64,000 bases of DNA, from positions 12,709,001 to 12,773,000 of the forward strand of contig NC_063263.1 of NCBI RefSeq assembly GCF_019578655.1, written 5' to 3'. Under the pieces are notes generated by a model, which worked only from the letters and a program-made list of their open reading frames with translations, was not told the origin of the DNA and did no database searches. The translations under genes were made by a program, and so were the position numbers. This document shows, one piece after another, positions 42,121-54,470 of the stretch. Position 1 is the stretch's first letter; every line of letters starts with the position of its first letter. Source of the stretch: Ricinus communis. Taxonomy: Eukaryota; Streptophyta; Magnoliopsida; Malpighiales; Euphorbiaceae.

Positions 42121-43839
42121 TAGACAAATAGGGCCTTTTATATTTTAATTTGCAATTATGTCAATACTACGTTGTTTCAATTAACACTGTATAGTTTAAT
42201 CAAAACTTTTTGATGTTTTATAACTTATGTATACTATTTTTATTTTTATTTTATTTTTAAAAATATTTTTAACTTCATATATAACATTTCTATTTTTCGT
42301 ATGATTTTTTAATTTTTTTGATATTATAAAAATGAAATTAAATTACATAATATCTCCAGATATAGGAATCGTTCTATGTTTTAAATGAAACAAAATAAAT
42401 ATTTTAATTTAATAATAGAAGTGAAATTAATTAGTGAAATTTAATTCTAAAATTAATAAAACTAAATTTTTGTATAATAAAATAGTATAAATTTATATAA
42501 TATATATTATTAATAGAAGATTATTTAATAAATATAATTAACATTAAATTAGTAGAATACCACTTATAAGTTAATTGTATTAACTTGTTAAGTACGAAAA
42601 GTAAATAATAGCTACACAGTATTTTTTTTTTAAGTCTAAAACTCTATTTATATCTTATCATAACTAATTAAAAGATATGTAAATAATAAAAATTAATTAA
42701 TAAATATATATTTAAAAATAAATAATAAATTGAATACTAATAATAATATTTTTTTGAAAAATTAGAAAATTAGTTTTTTATAAAAGTATGGCATAAATGT
42801 TTTTTTATTATGTAAAAACATTATAAAAAAGTTCTTTATTTTTTAAAAAATATGATCTTCATTTGTTTCTTTAGTGACAACAAAAAACAACTATAGTATA
42901 TTATTTTAGAAAAATAAAAAATAATATATTTCCAAAAAAGTTACATAATAAAAAATAATTTTATATTAATTTTAAAATATTTTCTTCCACGTTTTCTATT
43001 TACTTCATAGCGATTCCTTGAAGAGGCCGCCACTATTGGACCTATGGCCCAAAAAGCTCAACGGTAGGCCTCGTAGCCTGTGCATGCCTAATTTAACCTA
43101 TAAGGCTTTGCCTTTTCTCACTCCTTCCATTTTCATCTTCATTTATTAACTTTCGTCTTTTTTCAGTGGGTTTTTCGAATCAAACTCTGACAGAATTAAA
43201 TAAAGTAAAACCATTTACACCATTTAAATTTTTATCATTTAATTAATTTTATCTACAATTTTTAATTTAATTAATAAACATCTTTTATAGTATTTTTTAA
43301 TTCTTAATTTAATATAAAAAAATTTAACAAAAATTTAATAAAACTATCGCCTGAATTTTATCTTTTAATATTAAAATACCTAACATTCAATATACATGTA
43401 CATATTAAATAAAATTATATGTCAAAATATTTAAATATTATAAAATATAAATTAATTTATTATTATTATATTAAAATATTAAAATGACTAAGTTACTAAA
43501 AAAATTAGATGTCTGAATATATATTTTTCTAGAGCATTTTCTAAAATGTAGATATAATAAATAAATAAAAAATTAATCTTTTAACTTAAATTTTAGAAAA
43601 TTGGGTGCTTCACAGTAACGCCAAACCGACCCAAAAAATACACACTGAAGATTGATAAAGAGGAAGGCTTATCATACCCAACATAGAAACTATTGATTTG
43701 AGGTTTTCTAAAGCACATAACTCTCCTTCCTTACACATTATGTTTAATTTTTTAGCTATTACTTGTATCCTTATAGAAATAAAGTTAGGCCTTCCTCTGA
43801 AAGTTAGAGCTCTCCTTTCCCTCAAATTAATTAATTAAT

Positions 43840-43870
<31 letters not shown>

Positions 43871-46800
43871 TTATAAAAAGCTCGACCCTAATTTGAGTCA
43901 TTTATAAATAAAAATAAATTTTATATTATAATAAATTATAAATTTTTTAAATTGACTTAAAAAATTTATATAATAATAATTGTATTTATATTTCTGAAAA
44001 ATATATGATATATTATGTATTATTTGACTATATTATTGTTTGTATTTTATTTTTCGTTGTTATCATTTCACGGACAATATTAACTCGATTAAGTTATAAC
44101 ATATTTATAGTTATAAATTTTATTTAGTCCAAAGTGGATGGCTATAAATGAAAATTTTCTCCATATAACCATTAGTACATGAAAAAAGAAGAAGAAGAGT
44201 ATATGCAATAAAAAGAGACTTTTGATTCATAAATTGAGTGACCCTACTTGAATAAAAAGACTAATGATATTTTGTGAAACAAAGAACAGAGAAAGCAGTA
44301 GTACATCAAGTGCCTGTTGAAGCTGCTACTTGACTTACTTCTTTCTATCATCCATTTTCTCTACAACTTGTACCCACCAATACTTTCCTTCATCAAGAAG
44401 GAAAATTCCATTTTCAGGAGAGAGATTAGATGCATCAAGTTCAATGCACCCAACCATAGATAAGAGGGATTTATTTCCTTTCTTTCTTCTTGCTTTTTTT
44501 TTTTTTCTTATTTTTTGAAAATGACTGTATTGTGGGTATGAATGGCTACTATCTCTTTCCTTTGTAAATTATAGCAATGTCTGTTTTGGGTTTTTTTCTT
44601 CTTTTATGAGGGGTTTTGCAGAATTTATAGAATGAGTGATTGTTTTAATTTTCCTTTTTATTTCAATAATTTAATGTGCATACCAAACAAGAGGGAGTGA
44701 ATAAAATTATAAATTAAAAAATTTATAAGAATTTAGAATTCAAATTCTTAACTTTTGTTGATTTTGACAAAATCCATTACACAAGGTCTGTAATTAGCTT
44801 TATTTTTTGCTTTTTATGAGATATACTGCTATGGCTGCTAACTCATGGGTGTCTATAAAATAAAATAAAATCTAAAGAACTGTGCATAAAAATTCCACGG
44901 GAAAATAATGCCTTTTTTTGTTTGTGGCCCAGTTTTAAAGGCTTGAACTGGGTACCAATTATACAATAATAATAAAAAAAAAAAGGATAGTGGGTTTTTT
45001 ACTTTTCGTTTTAGGCAGATAAAGCTTAAAAAAATTAACAAATGGAGAAGAAAGAGGAAAGTAAAAGGCAAGAAGAATTGTAAAAACCCTATCACATCCA
45101 GAGGCAAAACAAAAAGGAGAGAGAGAGAGAGAGAGTGAAAGAGTCAAGGGATACAATACAAATCCTCAAAAATTGGGTTAGTGTTGTTACATCTAGAATC
45201 ATTAGGCCAACCTTTGACCCAACATCATAGTATTAGTATTATCATCTTCTGTCACTTACCACTACCAGTATCTTTTCCTTGTTCCATTGCTCTATTATTG
45301 CTATTTCGTTTAAAGTACATGAATCGTCATTTTTCTTTTTTTCCTATCCAATTCCTTTCAGGTTTCTAGCATTACACCATTTAGGTATGACTTCATCCTC
45401 TCTATCTTTGTTCTCCATTGTTATTGATAATGCAGGAGCGATCATATGGTTCAGATTATATTTTGGTGACTTTGAGAAAAACTTGCGTTTTGGCCACTCA
45501 TGCAGGATGATGGAAGAAATGATGATCACGGTGCAGCTGATAAGGTTTGAGGAATTGGGTTCTTTGGAATTTGAAAAAACGGTTGGCCATAGTGGGTGAG
45601 ACTATTAATTTTGGGTTTCTAGTAACCATGAAAGTGAAAAATAATAAAAATACGTAATTTTATCAAATATGTCTATAAATATTAAATATAATGTTATTAA
45701 AAAATAGAATTTAGATAGAATGGGAGGTCCAAGTCAAGTATATCTATAAATAAGCTAACATGGCGACGGATCGAATGGCTGCTTTGGCTAGTGGAGCTAA
45801 AAGTTGATGGAGTGTAATGAGGAGCCAAATTGATAATTTGGTTAAATATATATATATATGAATTCACTCTTGCGGGTGAACCAGGAATAGAAACAATCAA
45901 AAGTGGGAGAATAAAAGATAAAAATATGCAAACCCCAAACACTGGTACCTTTCACTGCCACAGAAGGCCACCACTGTGCACTGCCTGCTCTGCTGCTATT
46001 ACGCACACAAGTGCATCATGGGCCACAGGGAGAGCATACAGTTGTTTATATAAATAATGCAATTAATTACTATAATGACAAAAAAGACCTTCCACTTCCC
46101 AACATTGATAGTGCACCACACATGGCTATTTTGGGGAGAATCGATAATTATTAAAAATATTAACAATAATAAAAGGAGCACGAATTTCAAGAAATAATAA
46201 AAAAGAGTTACAGATACATCCCTAGATTTTTCTTTCGACCGTATCAGAACATTACTGCAAGTTGACAGCATTTTTTTAAAACTTGTTATTTATTTTCTTT
46301 CTTTTTCAAATCTTCTGATGAAAATGAGGCAACATTTGGGGATGTGTGATTCATGTTGCTTCCCAATACGACATCGTCTCGTGATTTAAATTAAATGAAA
46401 CATCAGTTTTTGCAAAAGTGGGGGCAGAAAAGGTTCCCCTTTTGCCAGTGGTCTTTTTCTGCTTTGCGGCAGGGCCACCGACTCTGCGCCATAGACATAT
46501 AATAACTGAAGCCAGCCATCCAGCCATCTTCTTCTTCCTCCGAGACAGGAGTGGCTGATGATCCTGTGAAAACCCTCTTAACTTTTTTTCTTTTTAAGAT
46601 TCCCTAGTCGGTTTTGCGTCTAAATTTTTCATATTGTACGCTAATTATACGTATATGCACGATTGGTATTTATATTATCATTTAAAATTAATATATAAAC
46701 AAAGTCTAAATAAAAACATTTCAAAATTTATATGAATTTTATTTTTTATCCAATTAGAAAATCTTTTGAATTAATAAAGATGCTTCTCACATGAGAGAAT

Positions 46801-47780
46801 TTATCAGCTTTAGCTCCCATAAAAAAACAAACAACGGTAAAGATAAAAGTTGTTAGAATAAAATAAAATTTAGCAACAATTTTGTTGGTTGTTATAAAAG
46901 TATTTTATTTTCAGATTTAAACATTATTATTATTAATATATAATTATAGAAATATCCATCCTTGTGTTGCACACTTGTTATAAATTAATTAAAGAATTTT
47001 ATTAGAAAATGATGAAACTGTAACATATAGAAAAGGGTTTTTGTGAAGCGGTTCATCCTCTTCGAGTTACTTGAAGAGAGAGGAATCTACGCTTTAGCTC
47101 CCTACAAGAGACCCTTTCTTATCCCTATAAGTTTATCCCTAAACTTCGGGTAGCAAAGAAGGGGAGCCATAATAATAAGCTCAAACTTCTGTCCTCAACT
47201 GAGTCAGACCCAAATCTGCCCTGGTTCATGACTAATTACAGCACATGCATTCTATAATTAAGCTTCACCAACAAGGGTCCAAAACATAATTACTGTACAT
47301 AAGCCAGAGAGAGATGAGAGGGTAACATAGCAAAAGTGGAGTTACCATAAACCTCAAAAAGAAATGGGGCTGTCAGCCTGGAACTCTGTTACCGGTAACT
47401 TCAACTTGACTCCGCAGTAAATCTAATAGATATGAATTTAACTACCCATCACCACCATCCTTTTGATGTAACTTGAAAAGATTTTGTCCTCTGCCCTGAT
47501 TTAAAAAATAAATTAATAATAAATTGTGAAATATTTGTTGGTTCCCAGCTGGATCATGGACAGTTGTGGAGTCCTCTTCTCTTCCCCTACCTCACATGTC
47601 ATTATCAGCTTTCCTCCATTTGCTTTTCTTTCTTCTTTTTTTTTTTTCTCACAGAGGAGATTCCAAAGTTCTCTTCTTCTTTTTTTTTCCTCTCAACTTT
47701 ATTTTCTCAGATTTTTTTCTCTTCCATATTAATTTTAAAGTATTTTTTGACATCAACTTGTTGGTGCTGGTCTCTTTTTT
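42121..47780. other. Intergenic, AT-rich
   Basis: About 5.7 kb with no supported gene. It holds an AT run near 43848-43868, GA runs near 43861-43870 and 45115-45137, and a short hairpin near 46412-46444. The plus-strand stretch 45433-45600 has two possible splice acceptors and short open frames but no recognisable protein. The end nearest 47780 is the bZIP promoter. Confidence 0.55.
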
Positions 47781-47783
47781 AAC

Positions 47784-47792
47784 CCTATAAAT
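47784..47792 (+). promoter_or_regulatory. Likely TATA box of the bZIP gene
   Basis: CTATAAATC sits before a CT-rich run. A start some 30 bases downstream would give a leader of about 760 bases, as is typical for S1 bZIP genes controlled by upstream ORFs. Confidence 0.5.
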
Positions 47793-48048
47793 CCCACAGC
47801 TTCTTTGCTCTAAATCCCTTTCTCCTTTTCCTTCTCCTTCCCTCCTTAAGAAAATCTTTAGCATCTTTCATACTCTCTGTTTTTCTTTATTTACTCTGTG
47901 TCTAAGATATAGAATTTTTTTTTTTCTCAAAGCTCTAGCTTTGAACTAAAGCCATCTTCCAATTTGGCTTCTTTTCCTTTTAATCTTGATCTTGGGTTTC
48001 AGTTTCTTGAATCCTAAATCAACAGCCCATTTCTTAGTTCACACACAC

Positions 48049-48078
48049 ATGCACACTCTGTCTCTCTCAATTTCTTGA
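48049..48078 (+). CDS. Upstream ORF 1 in the bZIP leader (9 residues)
   Basis: ATG to TGA coding MHTLSLSIS. It is the most 5' upstream ORF of four. Its sequence shows no sign of conservation; it may simply lower the flow of scanning ribosomes. Confidence 0.5.
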   Translation: MHTLSLSIS

Positions 48079-48200
48079 CTTCCAATCTCAAAAAGTTGCC
48101 AACTTCTGTACTGGGTTGGTGTTTTTGAGACTAATTAATATCTCCAGCATCAGTTTAAACGATTTTCCTTGTGGGGTTTTTTTTTCAAAAGTCAATCTTG

Positions 48201-48254
48201 ATGCTAAATATTTTGTTCTTGATGTTTGAGATTCATGTCTCCAATTCTCAGTGA
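48201..48254 (+). CDS. Upstream ORF 2 in the bZIP leader (17 residues), overlaps the sucrose-control ORF
   Basis: Codes MLNILFLMFEIHVSNSQ and overlaps the start of the sucrose-control ORF in another frame by 20 bases. A similar overlapping short ORF precedes the control ORF in other S1 bZIP leaders, as I recall. Ribosomes that translate it would pass the next start. Confidence 0.6.
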   Translation: MLNILFLMFEIHVSNSQ

Positions 48255-48360
48255 GCTTTTCTTTTCTGGGTGTATGATCAATTCCACCTTCAGGCGCAGG
48301 ACCCATCTTGTTCAATCTTTCTCAGTTGTTTTCCTTTACTGGTTATACTACGTTTCATGA
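48235..48360 (+). CDS. Sucrose-control upstream ORF (conserved peptide, 41 residues)
   Basis: ATG at 48235 to TGA at 48358-48360. The translation begins MSPILSELFFSG, continues MINSTFRRRTHLVQSFSVVF, and ends LYWLYYVS. This matches the SC-uORF peptide of the Arabidopsis bZIP11 group (MINST, RRRTHLVQSFSVVFLYW, YYVS). In that family the nascent peptide stalls ribosomes at the stop codon when sucrose is high and so lowers translation of the main bZIP. The invariant C-terminal region is intact here, so the control is expected to operate. The identity is by recall of the family motif and is strong. Confidence 0.93.
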   Translation: MSPILSELFFSGCMINSTFRRRTHLVQSFSVVFLYWLYYVS

Positions 48361-48401
48361 TTTTGGCTGTCAACGAATCTGTTATATTAGCATATAATTA
48401 A
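48357..48401 (+). CDS. Upstream ORF 4 in the bZIP leader (14 residues)
   Basis: Its ATG overlaps the stop of the sucrose-control ORF in a 4-base ATGA, so ribosomes ending the control peptide could restart here. It codes MILAVNESVILAYN and ends 174 bases before the main start. Confidence 0.5.
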   Translation: MILAVNESVILAYN

Positions 48402-48575
48402 GTCCTATATATTAAATCTATATACTAGTATTAATAATCTTGCATTATTTTGAGTCTATTATAACTAGTTGGGTCCTGCTATAACCCTACAACTCTCTCT
48501 TGATTGCTCTTTATAATAATTAAGAATCTCTGCACTCTGTTACTTGTGTTTTTGTTGCTGCTGTTGTTGGATTAT

Positions 48576-49055
48576 ATGGCTTCCTCTAGTGGAACATCTT
48601 CAGGTTCAAGTTTGCTGCAAAACTCAGGCTCTGAAGAAGATTTGCAGGCACTGATGGATCAAAGAAAGAGGAAGAGGATGATCTCAAATCGAGAATCGGC
48701 AAGAAGATCAAGAATGAGAAAACAGAAGCATTTGGATGATCTAATGGCACAAGTGGCTCAGCTAAGGAGAGAAAACCAGCAGCTCATCACAAGTATCAAT
48801 ATCACTACACAACATTACTTAAATGTTGAAGCTGATAACTCTATACTTAGAGCTCAGGTCGGGGAACTTAGCCACAGATTAGAGTCCTTGAATGAGATTA
48901 TCAGCTTCTTGAGCGCTGGCAATAATGGTGGTTATGGAGACGCAACAGCAACTACTTTCAATGAACCTGCTGCTGATAGTTTCTTCAATCCATTGAGTAT
49001 GTCATTTCTGAATCAGCCCATAATGGCATCTGCAGCTGATATTTTCCAGTACTAG
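48576..49055 (+). CDS. Group S1 bZIP transcription factor (bZIP11/bZIP2/bZIP44-like), intronless
   Basis: DNA-binding regulator of sugar and amino-acid metabolism in the S1 class, which commonly pairs with group C bZIPs. It has 159 residues, the usual S1 length. Seen: a Ser-rich start (MASSSGTSSGSS); the basic region (about 28-50) with N38-x7-R46 in NRESARRSRMRK; a leucine zipper from about 53 to 105 with L56, L63, L70, L91 and L98; and a C-terminus NQPIMASAADIFQY. The frame is open upstream to 48504 only from a TTG, so 48576 is the first ATG. The lack of introns is normal for the group. Translation is probably controlled by sucrose through the upstream ORF at 48235. Which S1 member it is was not settled. 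Confidence 0.95.
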   Translation: MASSSGTSSGSSLLQNSGSEEDLQALMDQRKRKRMISNRESARRSRMRKQKHLDDLMAQVAQLRRENQQLITSINITTQHYLNVEADNSILRAQVGELSHRLESLNEIISFLSAGNNGGYGDATATTFNEPAADSFFNPLSMSFLNQPIMASAADIFQY

Positions 49056-49109
49056 GACAGACCCATCTCAAGATTCCCGGTCTTCAATGGAATGGTGAGG
49101 AGAAAATAA

Positions 49110-49136
49110 AGAGAGAGAGAGAGAGAGAGAGAGAGA
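49110..49136. repeat. (GA)n microsatellite in the bZIP 3' UTR
   Basis: A GA run about 55 bases after the stop codon. Confidence 0.9.
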
Positions 49137-52100
49137 AGAAATAATGTGATTTTCTTCCAAACTTAGTGTTCCAAAGCTTAAAGAATTAAGATGATTAGAG
49201 AGTGGTTAAGAATTAATTAATTTAAGGAATAAGGATGCTTTTGTTGTTAGAACAAAAAGGGATTTGTGATGATTAGTATTTGGTCTGTAAATTGTGGGGT
49301 TCATGCTGTGTAATATCAATGGTTGAATGGCTATTTATGAAATCATCGTCATGCAGTAGTTTCTATATCTATTTCCTGTTGTTATCATCCTTCAATTATG
49401 TAATATGGATGCTATTTTGACTTCCTAACCTTTTTCTATGATGTTTCTTTCCTTAATTTATTACAGTCTCAATGCAATGGATCCGATCCAAAAATATTAC
49501 AGTCTCTATTTTTAATAAATACAATAATTATTTTATTAATATTATGTGCATATGGCCGGTTGACCCATGAATAAAAAGAACACAAATTAATTAAATTGAA
49601 TAATTTAATTAGTACATAAGTTGCACAAGATAAAACAAATACAAGAGTCTTTTTGTGAGTGCTGTGTGTTTTCTTTCTATTATTATTTTTTTTCTTAGAA
49701 TTTAAATTATTATTTCGGATGTTTCTGACTGTTTAGCTATTTAAATTTGGACTGTTTGGCTGCTGCAAGATCGGATTAGCTAGCTTGGAATTTTGGGCTC
49801 ACATCATAAATAATGTGCTTTCATTATTATCATCCAAACAATTAGGCAATTTGGTATGTGATTTCATATGATATTTGTTTCATTCTTCTTATAAACACTA
49901 TTTTCTTTTTTCCCTGAATTTTCTGATTTTATTGCTAAGAAAAAAATAATCGAAATAATAATAAATAATATTAATAAACCATGAAATCCAAATGCTACAA
50001 TTTGAAGATAGACTAAATGATTATAGTCGGCAGTCTTCTCTCCTTTTTCTTTTTTATAATTCAGGCAGTCTAATCTCTTTTTCTTTGTTAAATTTTTTTA
50101 TTCTTAATTTATCACTAACCATTTTTATAAACCGACGGCAATTTTAGATTTTTTATTTATTTTAATTTAATAAATATAGATTTACTAATTTTTTAGTTTT
50201 TTTGTTGAAATTTCTTTTGACCTTTTATAGAAATTCTACTATTATTAGATTTAAATTTTTATATATAGACATTTATAGTATTTATTAAAGCTAATATATA
50301 AATTCCGAGAAATACTTTTTTATCTTTTTATAATAAAAGTATTTAAAGACTATAGGTAACAATAATCTATGCATGTAGCATAATTGATCTCTAAATTATA
50401 AACTAAAAAATAATGTATAATCAATGAAAATAAAAATAGAAATTAATTAAAATTTATATTAATCTTTTAAATGATAATTTTATTTTTTAATTAATCATCT
50501 CATATCCGAAAAATAAAGATAAAACAAAAGTGTTATTGTTTAGTAGCCACTAATTTAGAATTTTTAGCAAGGACAAAAAGAAAAAGGAAAATTGGGCGAA
50601 GGGCCCCAATGCAAGCTCTTGTCGATAGTGGAAATTACAGTTTTGGCATAGGAAACTCTGTAACATATTTAGGTTTTCTTTGTCTCCATTCTCAAAGGTG
50701 AAACCCACTTGAATCTAACCTCTATAAATAATTATTATTACAGTGCTGAGTCTCTTTATTTATCAACTTATTAAGGTTTCGAATTACAATAAGAAATATT
50801 CATCTTCAACAGTCAAATTCAACATGTTATTAATTAATATATATTTTTAGTTGATCCTTAGAATTGAATAAATACAAAAAAATTATTAATAAATATAATA
50901 TTGTATGAATCGTGAAGATCCCTTTTGTAATTTAAATTGTTAAATATTAATAATAAAACGAATTTCAATATTTGACTATAAAAAGTGAGTATTTAAAAGA
51001 AGTTTGTTTCAAATAGATTTTAATTATTCTTAATTATAATTAATGACGATTGATGTTTTAACTCAAAACTTTATAATATGAAAAATATCCATAAATTTAT
51101 CTCAATTTTTATATCTATTTATTATTTATATATAATTTATTTATTTATTTTAATAAAAATCACACTAACTATGCTTCAGATTCTCAGAATTCACTATTTT
51201 TTCTGATAATTCCTATTTCAATGTTTGAAGTCTTTTGTTCAAAAATAGTATTTAAAAAAAAAAAAAGCAATTATTTTCTTATCATCCTTCAGTCATATTG
51301 GGTCCTATATTGAAACATTAGATAAATGAAGAAAAAGACTAAAATGATGTCAAATTTATTAATATAAAAGTAAAATAATATCCTTCTCTCCTTCATTTTC
51401 TTCCTTCTAATCTTCTTTCTCTTTCTTTTTTTCTTTTTCTGATTACTCCTAAGAAACAAAATCCCAATCAAAAACACTCAAATCCTATTTGAAATAACCA
51501 ATCAATGGTCCATTTAAATAAAAAAGGACTTTGATAAATTTCAACAAAACCCACTACAAAATAAATTAAAAATAAAGAAATATTGATGACCTTCCTTTTA
51601 TTTATCCATTCTTTTTTCTTTAATATTTGAAATATAGTTAATATTTTAATTATTACTGTATTTTATTTAAGTCTGATTATATATATATATATAAAATTTG
51701 ATATTAAATAATTTATACATATTTTATTATTCAAAACTAATAAATATATATTAATCATCTACGAGTTTTATGTATAAGTAGAAACATATATTAAAAACTA
51801 AACAAAAAAGATTCAAGAGTGAAATACTTAGAATTAAAAAGTTCAGACTTCTTTCCTACTTTTATTAAAGCAATCAAAGGTGGCTTAATGGTAAAGGAAA
51901 TTAAAAAAGTCGAATGAATAAAAAAAAAAAAAAAAAAAAAAGTAATGGGGATAAACAGAGAAGAAGAGTACTAACAAAAGTTGAAAAAAGGAAGGACACA
52001 TGATTTCATGGAGTGTCCATATAATTGTAGAACAAATCCCACGTGTAGGGAACAATATCATCAGCATAAGTACTTCAACCCACATGATCCTCAAAAATTA

Positions 52101-54439
52101 AAGCTATGGTTTTCTTATTATTAAGTACATTAATTTTCAATTTTCTAGATCCATATGTACTTTAATAATAGAATAATGAGGTTTCTATATTCATTTAATG
52201 GGTTTTCAAATGGAAAGTTTCACAGCATTGAGAAGTTCATCTTTTTTTTTTTGAATGTACTAGGCTAATCTTTCAAAAAAATATATAATTTTAATTGACA
52301 CATAAATTGATATGAAAATGTATTTATTGATTATTAGAAAAGTATTAAATAATTGTTTTTAATTAAATAAAAAAATTAAACTCAGTATGATATGAATTAT
52401 GAATGAAATTGTGTTATGTATTATTAAATTTCTTTTAGAATTGAAGCTTTATTTAGTCGTAATTTGATGGTTGTAGTTAATTATTTTGGTGAATTATAGG
52501 CTTTATTATTCTGAACCAAGAATGAAATGTTTGATTTTGATCTGACCCGCACTAAAAGTTAAGCAATATTAATAATAGTGGCAAAATTATAAACCATGAT
52601 ATAAAACTTAATTTCATATAAAACTAAAAGTCAGTATTAATTTTTATGATAATTGGTACAATTCACATGAAATTATTCCTGAATTAAATCAAAGTTAAGA
52701 CAAGTCTACCTATCGTATCCAAAAAGAAAAAAGAGTGGGTAGGTCATGTATTGGCATGGGAAAGAAACATGATATTAAAGGATATAAATAATTATAAAAG
52801 GAAAAAGAAATTAGCTTAATTAGCTGAAAAATGAGTCTTATCTTAATTTTAATTCATCAATCAAAGTGCAAATTTTAAAAAGAAATATTAATACCAATAA
52901 TACAATTGTAAAATAAAGCAAAATCTTTCAGTCAATAATTTTTTAAATAAATAATTTTTTTCCTTAAAATAAATAGATACAATCAAATAATTAACTAAAA
53001 TACATTTAAAATCTAACTCCGGTGATAAAATTATAAAAATATTTAATTTCTAAATAAATATTTAAGAGTATAAATTTTTCACTAATTGAATTATCATTTT
53101 TGAAGTAAATATGCGAAAAAAGTTATTTGTACTGCCATTGAGTGTATAATAATAATATTTGTAAATAAAATTATTTATATTATGTAATTTACGGTTTATT
53201 GACATTTTTATAAATAAAATATTAATTTTAAATTTTAAATTTTAAATTGTTGTCTTTCTGAACTATCACTTTTATACAGTAAGTATACAAAAATAACTAT
53301 TTGTATTATGTGGACTATGTATGATTGAGTGTGTAAAAAATATTTATAGAAAAATGATTAAAATAATAAAAAAGAGGGCTGTGGTGTAATTAAAGATTAG
53401 GCACAGCTCCTCCATTTGTCTTTTGATGCCGACTTTCTTTTTGTTGTTTTTAGGAAAAAATAGGAAACATTGTAAGGGGGCAGAAGTTGTCATGTTTATA
53501 GTCCCAATCTAACATTTGTATAATATTTAATCCACTCCGCACTTCTTTAAGCACTCTTTGCAACTCAATTTTCTCATTGATTCTCGTGTGAAGAAAAATA
53601 TAAATTAAATTACAAAACCAATTTATTCATAGAGATTCTTTGATGCATACTCTTATATGTTATAAGGATTTGATCCCACAAGACTTTATTTTAGTTTAAC
53701 TAAATCTTTTTTTTTCTTAGACTTATAAAAAGTATTATGGAGTTTTTTAATCTACATATATAAAAATTATGCCAAAAGTTTAATATAACTAATTTATAAA
53801 TTTATGCTTAATTATTTTTTTACTGTTACTTGTTAAGTTCTCGGAAATTACTGAAGTTCATCATTAAATAAAACAGTATCAATTTTGCACGTCTCAATTT
53901 CAGGTAAATTTCTTATTCCATAACACGATAAAATTCTTAATATCAAAATTTAATTACACATTTGAATTCTAATTGTTATACTCTAAAACAGTTTAAATCT
54001 TATGCTTGTTATTCTTTTATCAATAATAATATATGAACCAAAAATGTTAATTGAAAAATGCCAAAGACCAAAAGGGTATGTAGGAACACATGCCAATTAG
54101 ACATATAATACACTATTTTATATAACTCACTCAATACACTTTTCACAACTGATATAGGATCCAAAAAGACCACCAACTCAGAAGAATTTTATCAATTGAC
54201 CCACAAAGTTCTTAAAAGATGAAATAGTTAAGGGCAATGGACCCATGATGGCAATGGGTAGGTTGAGTTGATGTAAATAGAACATGATATTTAGAAAGAA
54301 AGAAAAAAAAAAACAACATTAAAATAATCATAATCACATGCCAGGTTGATTATTGTTACCAGGCATCTAATACAGTATTTTTAGGATTTTGTTTCTCTTA
54401 ATTTAAGAATTTTGTATTTTAAATGCATATCAATCATCT

Positions 54440-54470
<31 letters not shown>

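Noticed and set aside
48504..48575. Longer bZIP start with a hydrophobic N-terminus
   Set aside because: It would need a TTG start. The leader and the 159-residue family length favour 48576.
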